The notes under the pieces were generated by a model. It was not told where the DNA came from, did no database searches, and was given only the letters and a program-made list of their open reading frames with translations. Below, piece after piece: positions 51,768 through 59,522 of a stretch of 64,000 nucleotides of DNA. A program made the position numbers and the translations under genes. Position 1 is the first letter of the stretch. Each line of letters starts with the position of its first letter. The DNA comes from UBA1724 sp051884615 (GTDB taxonomy: Bacteria; Verrucomicrobiota; Lentisphaeria; Oligosphaerales; Oligosphaeraceae): positions 124,001 through 188,000 of the forward strand of contig JBJEVT010000016.1 in the NCBI GenBank assembly GCA_051884615.1, in the 5' to 3' direction.

Positions 51768-52852
51768 GGGAGTGGGGGCAGAGGGAGGTCCTGCGGAGGC
51801 CAGGGGACCGGCACCTGGTCGGTTCCCAGGAGGAAGCGGAAGAGTTCCCGTCCCCGTTCCTCCAGATCCACGTCCTGGAAGCGGTGGGGATAGAGGATTT
51901 TTCCCAGGAGGAGGGCGTCCAGATAGGCGATTTCCAGGTTGGTGTAGTAGGCGTTGTAGGGCATGAGGAGGTGGACACGGCGGGTTTGGAATGCCTCCAT
52001 GGCCTGGAAGAGCCGGGGGGTTCTCCGGTATTCTTCCAGAAAGAGGTCCCAGCCGCCCTGATCCAGGAAGACCACCTGGGGATTCAGGGAAAGCACCGTC
52101 TCCAATTCCAGCTTCCGGTAGCCCGTCTCCCCCGGGGCGTCGTCCAGCACATTCCGGGCGCGGACGGCCTGGAAGAGGGAATATCCCGCCATGGAGCTGC
52201 CGAAGCCCTGGAGCCCGAAATGGGAGTGGCATCCCAGATAGACCCGGGGCTGCTCCTCGGGGGAGAGCCCCTCCGTGCGCTCCTGCAGCTCCCTCTGAAG
52301 GGCGCGGATGTACTCCACCACCTCCCCGGCGCGCTTCTCCTCCCCCAGAACCTCCCCGAGAATGGCCAGGGACTGCTCCACCATGGGATCGAAGGCCGAC
52401 TTGTCCCCATAGTGCAGCACCACCACCGGAATCCCCGTGTCCCTCTGCAATTTCTCCATTTCCCCCGGAGAGGAGTAGAAGGTGGAGAGGATGACATCCG
52501 GTCGCCGGGCCAGCAGGGCCTCCGGATCGATGGTGCCCGCCGGCCCGCCCGCTCCAATGACGGGCAGCCGCTGGAACAGCTCCTTGTGGGCCTCCTGGTA
52601 GGGACGGTAGGAAAAGAGAAAGCCCTTCTCGCAGGCCTCCACGCCGCAAAGCAGGGAGGGATCCCCCACATAGCAGAAGAGACGAAGGGCACCCGCCCCG
52701 ATGCAAGCGACCCGCCTGACTTCCCGGGGAAGCGCCACCTGGCGCCCCAGGGTGTCCCGCACCTGGCGCGGGCTCGCGTCAGACCCGACGGGACGGGGCG
52801 AGCATCCCGCCAGGGCCAGGGAGAGAAGAAGCAGAAGAAGGGCGTGGCGCAT
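51764..52852 (-). CDS. iron/cobalamin-type ABC transporter substrate-binding lipoprotein
   Basis: 362 residues from the ATG at 52852. A type II signal peptide with lipobox LAGC (Cys17) gives a membrane-anchored lipoprotein. The rest has the two-lobed fold of FecB/BtuF-like proteins: VRDTLGRQVALPREVRRVAC at the start, DVILSTFYSSPGEM in lobe one, and FLDQGGWDLFLEEY and LMPYNAYYTNLEIAYLDALL in lobe two. It should bind a ferric siderophore, heme, cobalamin or another metal chelate; the exact ligand is unknown. Together with the permease and ATPase upstream it makes a complete importer. Confidence 0.88.
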   Translation of the reverse strand: MRHALLLLLLSLALAGCSPRPVGSDASPRQVRDTLGRQVALPREVRRVACIGAGALRLFCYVGDPSLLCGVEACEKGFLFSYRPYQEAHKELFQRLPVIGAGGPAGTIDPEALLARRPDVILSTFYSSPGEMEKLQRDTGIPVVVLHYGDKSAFDPMVEQSLAILGEVLGEEKRAGEVVEYIRALQRELQERTEGLSPEEQPRVYLGCHSHFGLQGFGSSMAGYSLFQAVRARNVLDDAPGETGYRKLELETVLSLNPQVVFLDQGGWDLFLEEYRRTPRLFQAMEAFQTRRVHLLMPYNAYYTNLEIAYLDALLLGKILYPHRFQDVDLEERGRELFRFLLGTDQVPVPWPPQDLPLPPLP

Positions 52853-52860
52853 GGAATGGG

Positions 52861-53628
52861 TTAGCCGAAGAGGAAATGGGCGGGCGCCTCGTCCGTCGCG
52901 GGAAGGCACTGGACGGGGACGCCGTAGAGCCGGGAGAGAAGCGCGGGGTTCAGGGTCTCCCGGGCCTTTCCCTGGGCAAGGGGGCGCCCGTCTTGCAGGA
53001 GGAGGACGTCCGTGGCCACCCGGAGGGCGAGGTTGACGTCGTGGATGGCAAGCACCATGATGAATTTCTCCTCCTGGAGAAGCCGTTGCAGGAGGCGGAT
53101 GATGTCCAGCTGGGCATGGACGTCCAGGTTGCTGGTGGGTTCGTCCAGGAGGAGGAGACGGGGTTGTTGGGCCAGCGCCTGGGCCAGCGCCACCCGCTGC
53201 CGCTCTCCTCCCGAGAGGGTATGGAGGGGGCGATGCTGTTTTCCGTCCAGTCCCATGCGTTCCAGGGTTTCCCGTGCCACCTGGAAATCCTGGCGGGCGG
53301 GCTGCCAGGAGAGATGGGGGATGCGTCCCAGCAGGACGGCCTCCAGGACAGTGCAATCCGGGAAGGAGGGGGACTGGGGGACGAGAGCCACCTGGCGGGC
53401 CCGTTCCCTGGGGGGAAGGGCGGCGAGGGAGAGGGTGTCCAGGCGCACCTCCCCCTGGCAGGGCCTCTCCAGCCCCGCCATGAGCTTCAGGAGCGTGGAT
53501 TTGCCGGAGCCATTCTCTCCCAGAAGCGCCAGGCACTGCCCCGTCCGGAGGCGCAGGGAGAGCCCCCGGAGGGTCTCCTGCCGACCGGGGGGATAGGCGA
53601 AATGGAGATTCTGGAGCGTCAGTTCCAT
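52861..53628 (-). CDS. iron/cobalamin-type ABC transporter ATP-binding protein
   Basis: 255 residues from the ATG at 53628. Walker A GENGSGKST (37-45), Q-loop LVPQSPSFPD, signature LSGGERQRVALAQAL and Walker B LLLLDEPTSNLDVHAQ are intact, with the FecE/BtuD-type layout including the AIHDVNLALRVATDVLL H-loop. It powers uptake of a metal chelate together with the upstream permease. The start is 2 bases after the permease stop, and 8 bases separate its stop from the lipoprotein ATG. Confidence 0.93.
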   Translation of the reverse strand: MELTLQNLHFAYPPGRQETLRGLSLRLRTGQCLALLGENGSGKSTLLKLMAGLERPCQGEVRLDTLSLAALPPRERARQVALVPQSPSFPDCTVLEAVLLGRIPHLSWQPARQDFQVARETLERMGLDGKQHRPLHTLSGGERQRVALAQALAQQPRLLLLDEPTSNLDVHAQLDIIRLLQRLLQEEKFIMVLAIHDVNLALRVATDVLLLQDGRPLAQGKARETLNPALLSRLYGVPVQCLPATDEAPAHFLFG

Positions 53629-53630
53629 GG

Positions 53631-54623
53631 CTAGGACAGAGGAGCTTTCCGGGAGGTCTTCAGCAGGAGCCAGAGGAAGAGAGGGGCGCCCATCAGGGCG
53701 GTGAGAGCCCCCACCGGAAGAAGAATCCCCTTCCCCGGAAGCCGGGAAAGCAGATCGGCAAGGAGCAGAAGGCATCCCCCCGCCAGGAAGGTGCAGGCGG
53801 GCCGCCCCTTCCTGCGCCCTCCCAGCATGACCCGGGAGAGATGGGGACCCAGGAGCCCCACAAAGCCGATGACGCCCAGAAGGGAGACCGAGATGGCGGT
53901 GATCAAGGCGGCGATGGCCAGGGCCGCCAGGCGCAGCCGGGAGAAGGGGACGCCCAGGGCGGCGGCAAGCCCGTCTCCTCCCTCCAGGGCCAGCAAGGGC
54001 CAGCGCTGCCATGCCAGGAAGGCGATGGCAAAAAGGGCGGGAGGCAGAAGCAGGAGACACTCCCCCAGGGTGATGCGCCCCAGGTCGCCGAAGGTCCAGA
54101 AGATGGCGGCGGAGAGCTGGGTGTCCTGGGCGAAGCACTGGAGAAGGGTGGTGAGGGAGAGGGCAAGGGCGCCCATGGCCATGCCGGCCAGCACCACGGA
54201 TTCCGGAGAAAATCCCCCCCGCCGGGCGATGAGCGCCATGAGGAAGGCCGCCAGCATGGTGGCGGCGAAGGCGCAGAGGGCCGTGGCGCCGGGACAGGAG
54301 GAAAGCCAGGGAAGCAGGATGAGGCACACGTTGGCCCCCAGGGCGGCGGCGTGGTTCAAGCCCAGGGTGGCGGGGGCGGCCAGGGGATTGCGGAGGACGC
54401 CTTGCATCAGAAGCCCCGCCAGGGACAGGGAGCCGCCGGCGAGCACCGCCGCCAGCACCCGGGGAAGGCGCAGATGGAGAAAGACCTGGCGCGCCAGGTC
54501 GCCCCCGTCCTGCCACAGGGAGACCCCCAGGGCCCCCGTGCACAAATCCGCCGCCGCCAAAGCCAGGAGCGCCAGGAGGTGTCCCCAGAGCAGAAGACGG
54601 AGGGAGGGGGGGGAGGAGGCCAT
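53631..54623 (-). CDS. FecCD/BtuC-type ABC transporter permease
   Basis: 330 residues from the ATG at 54623, with about ten transmembrane helices. It has the family sequences LRLPRVLAAVLAGGSLSLAG, MQGVLRNPLAAPATLGL near residues 45-90, and GVIGFVGLLGPHLSRVMLG near 250. It forms the inner-membrane channel for ferric siderophores, heme or cobalamin as a homodimer. It is the first gene of the importer operon on the minus strand, directly downstream (19 bases) of the prepilin-like gene, which may or may not share the transcript. Confidence 0.92.
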   Translation of the reverse strand: MASSPPSLRLLLWGHLLALLALAAADLCTGALGVSLWQDGGDLARQVFLHLRLPRVLAAVLAGGSLSLAGLLMQGVLRNPLAAPATLGLNHAAALGANVCLILLPWLSSCPGATALCAFAATMLAAFLMALIARRGGFSPESVVLAGMAMGALALSLTTLLQCFAQDTQLSAAIFWTFGDLGRITLGECLLLLPPALFAIAFLAWQRWPLLALEGGDGLAAALGVPFSRLRLAALAIAALITAISVSLLGVIGFVGLLGPHLSRVMLGGRRKGRPACTFLAGGCLLLLADLLSRLPGKGILLPVGALTALMGAPLFLWLLLKTSRKAPLS

Positions 54624-54642
54624 GGGGAGGGGAGACGGAGAT

Positions 54643-55383
54643 TCAGAGGGGGTCGATGGTTTCCAGGGCGGGATTGACCTTTCCCTGGTTGAACCAGGTG
54701 TTGCGCAGGGTGGCCTCCTCCGCTTCGGGATAGGATTCCCGGCAGGGCAGCTGGAGGCGTTCCAGAGGAGCCACATGTCCGTCCAGGAAGGCGACGTTGC
54801 ACCGGGTGCCCTTGCTGTGACGGAAGAGGGCCGCCCGGTTGTTGCCGTAGCTGGAACCGGTAAGATGGCGCCCCTCCGGGTTGACCACATTGCAGTAGTA
54901 GCAGAGGTGGCCGGTGTTCTCCACCAGCATGGCGGTGATGGCGGGCGCGGAGAAGGAAATGGTCTTCAGGGCGCCCTGCCCGGCGGAGGCGATCAGATAG
55001 TTCAGGCCGAAGTTGGTGGTGATGTCCTCCATCTGGGGTTCGTCGGGGCAGAAGAGGACCTTGGAGGGGTTGGAGGAGGCCTGGTGGGTTCCCAGGTAGC
55101 GCATCACGATGTCATCCAGCCAATTCTTGGCGGTGACGGTCTGTCCGTAGCTGTTCTGGCTTCCCCCGCCAATGTTGTCCAGGCAGGGGAGGAAGTCGTC
55201 GTAGTCCTGGCTGTACATCAGGAAGGCCAGGGACAGCTGGCGCATGTTGGAGACACATCCGGTGGCGCGGGCCTTTTCCCGGGCGCTGGAGAGGGCGGGC
55301 AGGAGCATGGCGGCCAGGATGGCGATGATGGCGATGACGACAAGGAGTTCGATCAAGGTGAAGGAGCGGAATCTGGTCAGCAT
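54643..55383 (-). CDS. prepilin-type (H-X9-DG-like) secreted protein
   Basis: 246 residues from the ATG at 55383. The start LTRFRSFTLIELLVVI and following AIIAILAAMLLPALSSAREK is a type IV-prepilin-like N-terminus. The residue before the cleavage Phe is Ser instead of the usual Gly, which is common in PVC relatives (recollection of the group). The later part has FLDGHVAPL, the hydrophobic-x-DG motif of these proteins. Such pseudopilin-like proteins are very numerous in Lentisphaerota and related bacteria, and their role is unclear; they are likely exported and anchored by the N-terminal helix. A possible partner is the prepilin peptidase at 59523-60464. Confidence 0.88.
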   Translation of the reverse strand: MLTRFRSFTLIELLVVIAIIAILAAMLLPALSSAREKARATGCVSNMRQLSLAFLMYSQDYDDFLPCLDNIGGGSQNSYGQTVTAKNWLDDIVMRYLGTHQASSNPSKVLFCPDEPQMEDITTNFGLNYLIASAGQGALKTISFSAPAITAMLVENTGHLCYYCNVVNPEGRHLTGSSYGNNRAALFRHSKGTRCNVAFLDGHVAPLERLQLPCRESYPEAEEATLRNTWFNQGKVNPALETIDPL

Positions 55384-55742
55384 AGGGGGTGTGGGCTGGA
55401 TGGACCGGCCTTCTTGGCCAGCGGGAGGACCGGTCTCCGGGGCACTCGGGTTATTTTCCCTGAATGCCGCCCGAGGCGTAGAATATGCCTTCCTGGCGAT
55501 GTCCTCGAGAGAAACGAATAAGGGGCCGATTTCTCCGGCGTGCCTGCACCGCCTGCTTCTGCGGCGGTTCCCCGGAACCTTCCTGGCCCGGGGCGGACCA
55601 TCCCCGAACCTCCTTCCGCTCCGCGCCGGGGCGGGAGACGGGGGAACCTCCGGGAAGATGGTCAAGACGGCATACTATAAGCCCCCCTGCCCTGTTGTTC
55701 TCCCCATGGCGGCCACACGGGCAAGAGGGGAATACGGGGACC
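55384..55742. other. intergenic region upstream of the prepilin-like gene
   Basis: 359 bases without a convincing gene between the DUF3842 stop and the prepilin-like start (both minus strand). TATAGT on the minus strand at 55674-55679, after a run of G, is a possible -10; it would give a leader of about 280 bases. No hairpin, repeat or RNA fold was recognised. Confidence 0.4.
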
Positions 55743-56159
55743 TTACTGGCGGGGCGGGCACAGGTTCCTGGCGCTGTCCACCGCCTCCTGGACCAGCCGG
55801 GTCATGTTGTAGTCGGCGATGCCCACCACCAGCGTGTCGCAGTGATGGAAGGGAATGAGGATTTTCCGGGCGGCGCTCTGGGCGACCGCCAGCGCCATGG
55901 CGGGAGTGATTTCCCCGTTGAGGGAGTCGGCAATCACAATGCCCATGGGCCCCACGATGAGGTCGGCCTTCCGGCACCCCACCACCACCGCGTTCTCCCC
56001 GGTGGCGGCGGCAGTGGCCCCCGCCTTGTGCATGGCCTCCGTGGCGGTGGTGTTGGTGCCCACGGCCAGAAGCTCCGCCTGCGGAAGGGCCTTGTGCAGG
56101 GCGGCAACCAGCAACTTCCCCACTCCGCCGCCATGGGCGTCAATCACCAAAATCTTCAT
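55743..56159 (-). CDS. DUF3842 family protein
   Basis: 138 residues from the ATG at 56159. The sequence MKILVIDAHGGGVGKLLVAAL, followed by AVGTNTTATEAM, GATAAATGENAVVVG and IVGPMGIVIADSLNGEITPA, matches the DUF3842 family, which has a Rossmann-like Gly-rich start and an ILIPFHHC stretch near the end. These proteins occur in many anaerobes and have no known function. The longer in-frame reading to 56225 lacks support; a -10-like TATCTT on the minus strand lies at 56265-56270. Confidence 0.88.
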   Translation of the reverse strand: MKILVIDAHGGGVGKLLVAALHKALPQAELLAVGTNTTATEAMHKAGATAAATGENAVVVGCRKADLIVGPMGIVIADSLNGEITPAMALAVAQSAARKILIPFHHCDTLVVGIADYNMTRLVQEAVDSARNLCPPRQ

Positions 56160-56539
56160 TTCCGTTGCTTTCCTCACCGGGATGGAACAAGGACGGAAGA
56201 ACGCTCCCCACTCCGTCCCAGGCATGGGGCTCCCCGGAACCCCCGGAGATCTTCACCGCCCGATAAGATAATGCCTGCGCCCAATCCCCCGGAAATCCCC
56301 GCACGCCTTCCCCAAACATGGATGCGCCCCCCAATGAGGAGGGAAATACCCCCCCCGCCTCGGAAATGCGACACAATTTGGAATATGTCGCAACGAAGGA
56401 GATGGCGCGGGGCTATAGTACGGGAAATTTTCTGGTGGACCGTTGTCCGCGTTTTTCGTGCCGTCTGGATTTGAGGAGCCATCGCTTTTCGGATTCAGGA
56501 ATCCTCAACCCCTTTTCATTGAAGGAGGTCACCCCCGCC
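56160..56539. other. divergent intergenic region DUF3842 gene / secreted protein gene
   Basis: 380 bases. TATCTT on the minus strand (56265-56270) can serve DUF3842, and TATAGT on the plus strand (56414-56419, after CGGGGC) can serve the secreted-protein gene. The middle has a short A+T-richer part without a recognised operator. A longer plus-strand open frame from 56318 leads into the secreted protein but lacks a ribosome site. Confidence 0.45.
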
Positions 56540-57037
56540 ATGCGTAGTTCCCTTTCCTCCATTTTCTCCCTTCTTTTCCTCTTTTCCGCCCTGACCGCCT
56601 GGGGTGGCACCTATGTTCATTCCACGCCGAAGGATTTGCAGGACAAACTGACGGCGACGGTGGAGAATGCAGCCAAGGAGTTCAACTTCGCCATCCGCGC
56701 CGTTGCCCGGCGGCGTCTTCAGAAGAGCACCCGCCCCTACGACAAGCTGGTCTTGGAGATCGACGGGGACCGGGTCACCTTCGAGCGCAACGGCACCGAC
56801 CGGATGACGGGCGTCGTGGGAGGACCCGCCGTGGCGTGGCTGGACAACCAGGTCACCTTCACCCGCCGGGAGAGTGACGGCGCTCTGGTGCAGACCTTCA
56901 CCGCCGAGGACGGCGTGCGTACCAACGTCTATCGCTTCGCCGAGGACGGCAAGACTCTCTCCCTGGACATCACGGTGAAGAGTCCCAAGCTCGCCGCTCC
57001 CCTGATCTACACCCTGCAATATCGCCTCCAGGAGTAG
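56540..57037 (+). CDS. small secreted protein of unknown function
   Basis: 165 residues from the ATG at 56540, preceded by GAAGGAGGTC (a strong Shine-Dalgarno, about 11 bases upstream). The signal peptide covers about residues 5-20, with cleavage likely near AWGG. The mature protein (about 145 residues) looks like a helix followed by beta-strands (YDKLVLEIDGDRVTFERNG, VTFTRRESDGALVQTFTAED). No family recognised. A monocistronic unit; the next gene starts 207 bases later behind two inverted repeats. Confidence 0.75.
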   Translation: MRSSLSSIFSLLFLFSALTAWGGTYVHSTPKDLQDKLTATVENAAKEFNFAIRAVARRRLQKSTRPYDKLVLEIDGDRVTFERNGTDRMTGVVGGPAVAWLDNQVTFTRRESDGALVQTFTAEDGVRTNVYRFAEDGKTLSLDITVKSPKLAAPLIYTLQYRLQE

Positions 57038-57111
57038 GAGACCCCGGCCAGGGAAGAAGAGGGGGGGGAGGAAAGGCGCCGGCAGGGGAATTGTCCCGTC
57101 GGAACGTGCTA

Positions 57112-57146
57112 CATTCCGGCCATGACATGATTCCTTCGCCGGAATG
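57112..57146 (+). repeat. inverted repeat, 9-base arms, upstream of the glycosidase gene
   Basis: CATTCCGGC (57112-57120) and GCCGGAATG (57138-57146) are exact complements with a 17-base spacer. It overlaps TGC-TACATT (57107-57115), an extended -10-like element. It could be a terminator of the upstream gene (no T-run) or an operator. Confidence 0.5.
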
Positions 57147-57167
57147 GGGGTCCGCAAAGCCCCGATA

Positions 57168-57204
57168 ATTGCATAACTACTTGCAACTCAAGATGTTATG
57201 CAAT
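57168..57204 (+). promoter_or_regulatory. operator-like inverted repeat upstream of the glycosidase gene
   Basis: ATTGCATAAC (57168-57177) and GTTATGCAAT (57195-57204) are exact complements with a 17-base spacer, in an A+T-rich patch 41-77 bases before the ATG at 57245. Arms of this length and spacing suggest binding by a dimeric regulator. Confidence 0.5.
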
Positions 57205-57244
57205 CCATTCCCCGTTTTTTCTCTTCTCTCTTCCGGGTTTTTCC

Positions 57245-59446
57245 ATGGCCAGCCTGTACACGAATCTGGAGAATCTTTCCTGGGAGCAGGTATTGGAGCT
57301 GAACCGCCCCGCCCTGCCGCGTCCCCCCTTCTCCGCCCACTGTCCTCTCAACTATGCGGGGGACAGGGACATGGTCATCCTGGACGGCGCCTTCAACGCA
57401 GCGGTGTTGCCCATGCCGCCGGGGATGGACAACAACAACCCGGAGCATCGCCAGCGTCTTCAGGAGCTGCGTCTCCGCACCCTGACCTTTTTGCCGGACG
57501 AGGTCCCCTTCCTCATGGACTTCCATCACGGCAAGCTGGAGCGGCGGCAAGGCAGCCTTCCCCAGTTCCGGGCGGGCTACTACGCCTTTTTCACCCAATG
57601 GACCTTCCAGTACGCCATGGGGCAGGAGGGGCGTCTGGCCATCCGGGCGTCGATACGGAACGAGGGGGACAAGACCGAGCGGAAGCATCTGTGGCTCAAG
57701 GTCGCCCATCCCCTGGAAAAATCCTTCTACGACTATCATTATATCACTTACCACTTCACCGCCAAGAACTTCCCGGCACAGGACACCTCCTGCCTGTTCC
57801 GGGAGAACGCCCTCTGGTGCCAGGACCGCCCCGTTCTCCGCTTCTCCCCCGGGGAGTTCCAGGTGGAATGGGTGGAGGAGGCCCATTTCCAGGACAAGGA
57901 CTACACGGACGGGAAGTTCTACTGGGACAGTCCCTATTTCACCCACCCGGAATATCGTCTCCGGGATGTGCGCCACCTCCTCCATTTCCAGGTGGAGCTG
58001 GCTCCCGGGGAGGAGAAATCCCTGGAGCTGACCCTGGAGACCGACCTCCAGGGGAGCCTGCCCGCCGACCTGCCCACCTTTGCGGAGGCCTGTCAATACG
58101 GGGAACGGCGCTGGCGGGAGGAGGAGGAGGAGATCGCCCGGGTGGAGTTCGGGGACCCCGCCTTGAACCACCGCTTCCTCACCCTGCAGCGGGTCACCCG
58201 CCAGCTCCTCTTCTCCATGGACTGGCCCGGAACGGGTGAGATTCTCTTCCCCTGCCAGGGCGGGATGAGCGAGCGCTTCTACATGTGGGTCTGGGAAGCC
58301 ATGTGCGCCTTCCTCCCCATGATGCGGCTGGGATATTTCCGGGAACCCCGCCGCATCCTGGAATTCATCTTCTCCCTCCAGGACGGCGGCTATCCCCCCG
58401 TGGGGGAATTCGTGGAGGCCCCCGGCGCCATCGGCACCACCGGTCCCAAATGGGCTTGCGTCACCGGCAGCGCCCTCACCTGGGCCGCCCTCTATCTCCA
58501 GGCCTCCCAAGACCATGACTTCGCCCGGAAGCACCTGGACGCCATGGCGCGGGCCTGCGGCTGGATCGAGGCCCAAATCCGGGCACCCCACCCCCCGGAC
58601 TACCCATACCCCGGATTGATGCCCAAGGCGTGCTCCACCGACGCCGACTACGGACGCCTGGTCATCACCACGGACAACTGGTCCTGCCGGGGCATGGAGC
58701 TGGCGGCGGAAGTCCTGAAGCGCTATGGGCATCCCCGGGGAGAACACTTCGCCCGGGAGGCGGCGCGCTACAAGGCGGACCTGATGGCCTGCTTCCGGGA
58801 TCTGACCCAGCCCGATGGCTATGTGCGCCGCCAAATCGACGACTCCGGCATCTACTGCAAGGGCTTCGTGAACTGCGACTCCTTCTCCTATCTGGCATAC
58901 TCCGGCCTGGTCTCCCTCCACGATCCCGCCATGCGCCGCTTCATCCAATGGTGCGAGGACAATGCCTGCCAGGATTTCTTCTTCGGCGCCATGACGCCCC
59001 ATCTGATCTACATCGGCACGGGGGAGGAGATCGCCGCGCTGGTCCAGATGGCCAACGGGGAGACCAAGAAAGCCTGGAGCGCCATCCAGGCCTTCGAGCG
59101 CTACGGATGCTCCCAGGACTGCTATCTCACCCAGGAACGCTTCGACCTGGATGACCCGGAACACATCTCCTGGCAGCCCAATGCCTCCAACAACGGCAGA
59201 ATGTTGGACATGGAGCTGGCACGACTCTATCTGGAGACCGACCAGGAAATCCTGGTGCTGGGCGGCTTCGCCCCCTTCGAACTGCAAACCCCCGGACGCC
59301 GCTTCGCCATCCACGGCCTCCACACCCCCTACGGACGGCTGGACATGGAGGCGCGGGACGGCATGGTCGCCATCCACTGGGAAACGCCCCCGCCCCTCCC
59401 CCTCCGGCTCCCCCAGGGCTGGCGACAGGTGGACGCCCTGCCCTGA
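57245..59446 (+). CDS. predicted (alpha/alpha)6-barrel glycoside hydrolase-like protein
   Basis: 733 residues from the ATG at 57245. The N-terminal half (to about 300) is beta-sandwich-like. The C-terminal half has the alternating helices of six-hairpin glycosidases, e.g. ERFYMWVWEAMCAFLPMMRL, TGPKWACVTGSALTWAALYL, RPEEIAALVQMANGE-like and AIQAFERYGC. Acidic residues around EAPGAIGTTGPKW (near 395) and in TTDNWSCRGMELAAEV are candidates for catalysis. No signal peptide, so cytoplasmic. I cannot assign a GH family or substrate with confidence; amylase-like or uronate-releasing activities are possible, given uxaC nearby. It ends just before a strong terminator. Confidence 0.75.
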   Translation: MASLYTNLENLSWEQVLELNRPALPRPPFSAHCPLNYAGDRDMVILDGAFNAAVLPMPPGMDNNNPEHRQRLQELRLRTLTFLPDEVPFLMDFHHGKLERRQGSLPQFRAGYYAFFTQWTFQYAMGQEGRLAIRASIRNEGDKTERKHLWLKVAHPLEKSFYDYHYITYHFTAKNFPAQDTSCLFRENALWCQDRPVLRFSPGEFQVEWVEEAHFQDKDYTDGKFYWDSPYFTHPEYRLRDVRHLLHFQVELAPGEEKSLELTLETDLQGSLPADLPTFAEACQYGERRWREEEEEIARVEFGDPALNHRFLTLQRVTRQLLFSMDWPGTGEILFPCQGGMSERFYMWVWEAMCAFLPMMRLGYFREPRRILEFIFSLQDGGYPPVGEFVEAPGAIGTTGPKWACVTGSALTWAALYLQASQDHDFARKHLDAMARACGWIEAQIRAPHPPDYPYPGLMPKACSTDADYGRLVITTDNWSCRGMELAAEVLKRYGHPRGEHFAREAARYKADLMACFRDLTQPDGYVRRQIDDSGIYCKGFVNCDSFSYLAYSGLVSLHDPAMRRFIQWCEDNACQDFFFGAMTPHLIYIGTGEEIAALVQMANGETKKAWSAIQAFERYGCSQDCYLTQERFDLDDPEHISWQPNASNNGRMLDMELARLYLETDQEILVLGGFAPFELQTPGRRFAIHGLHTPYGRLDMEARDGMVAIHWETPPPLPLRLPQGWRQVDALP

Positions 59447-59460
59447 CCCTCCCGCGCACA

Positions 59461-59502
59461 AAAAAACGCCCTCCGGGAAGCGGTTTTCCGGAGGGCGTTT
59501 TT
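59461..59502. terminator. bidirectional rho-independent terminator
   Basis: A-run, stem ACGCCCTCCGG (59466-59476), an 11-base loop, complementary stem CCGGAGGGCGT (59488-59498), then a T-run. It serves the glycosidase (plus) and prepilin peptidase (minus), whose genes end on either side. Confidence 0.93.
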
Positions 59503-59522
59503 CCTTCCCCTTTTTGCCGGGG

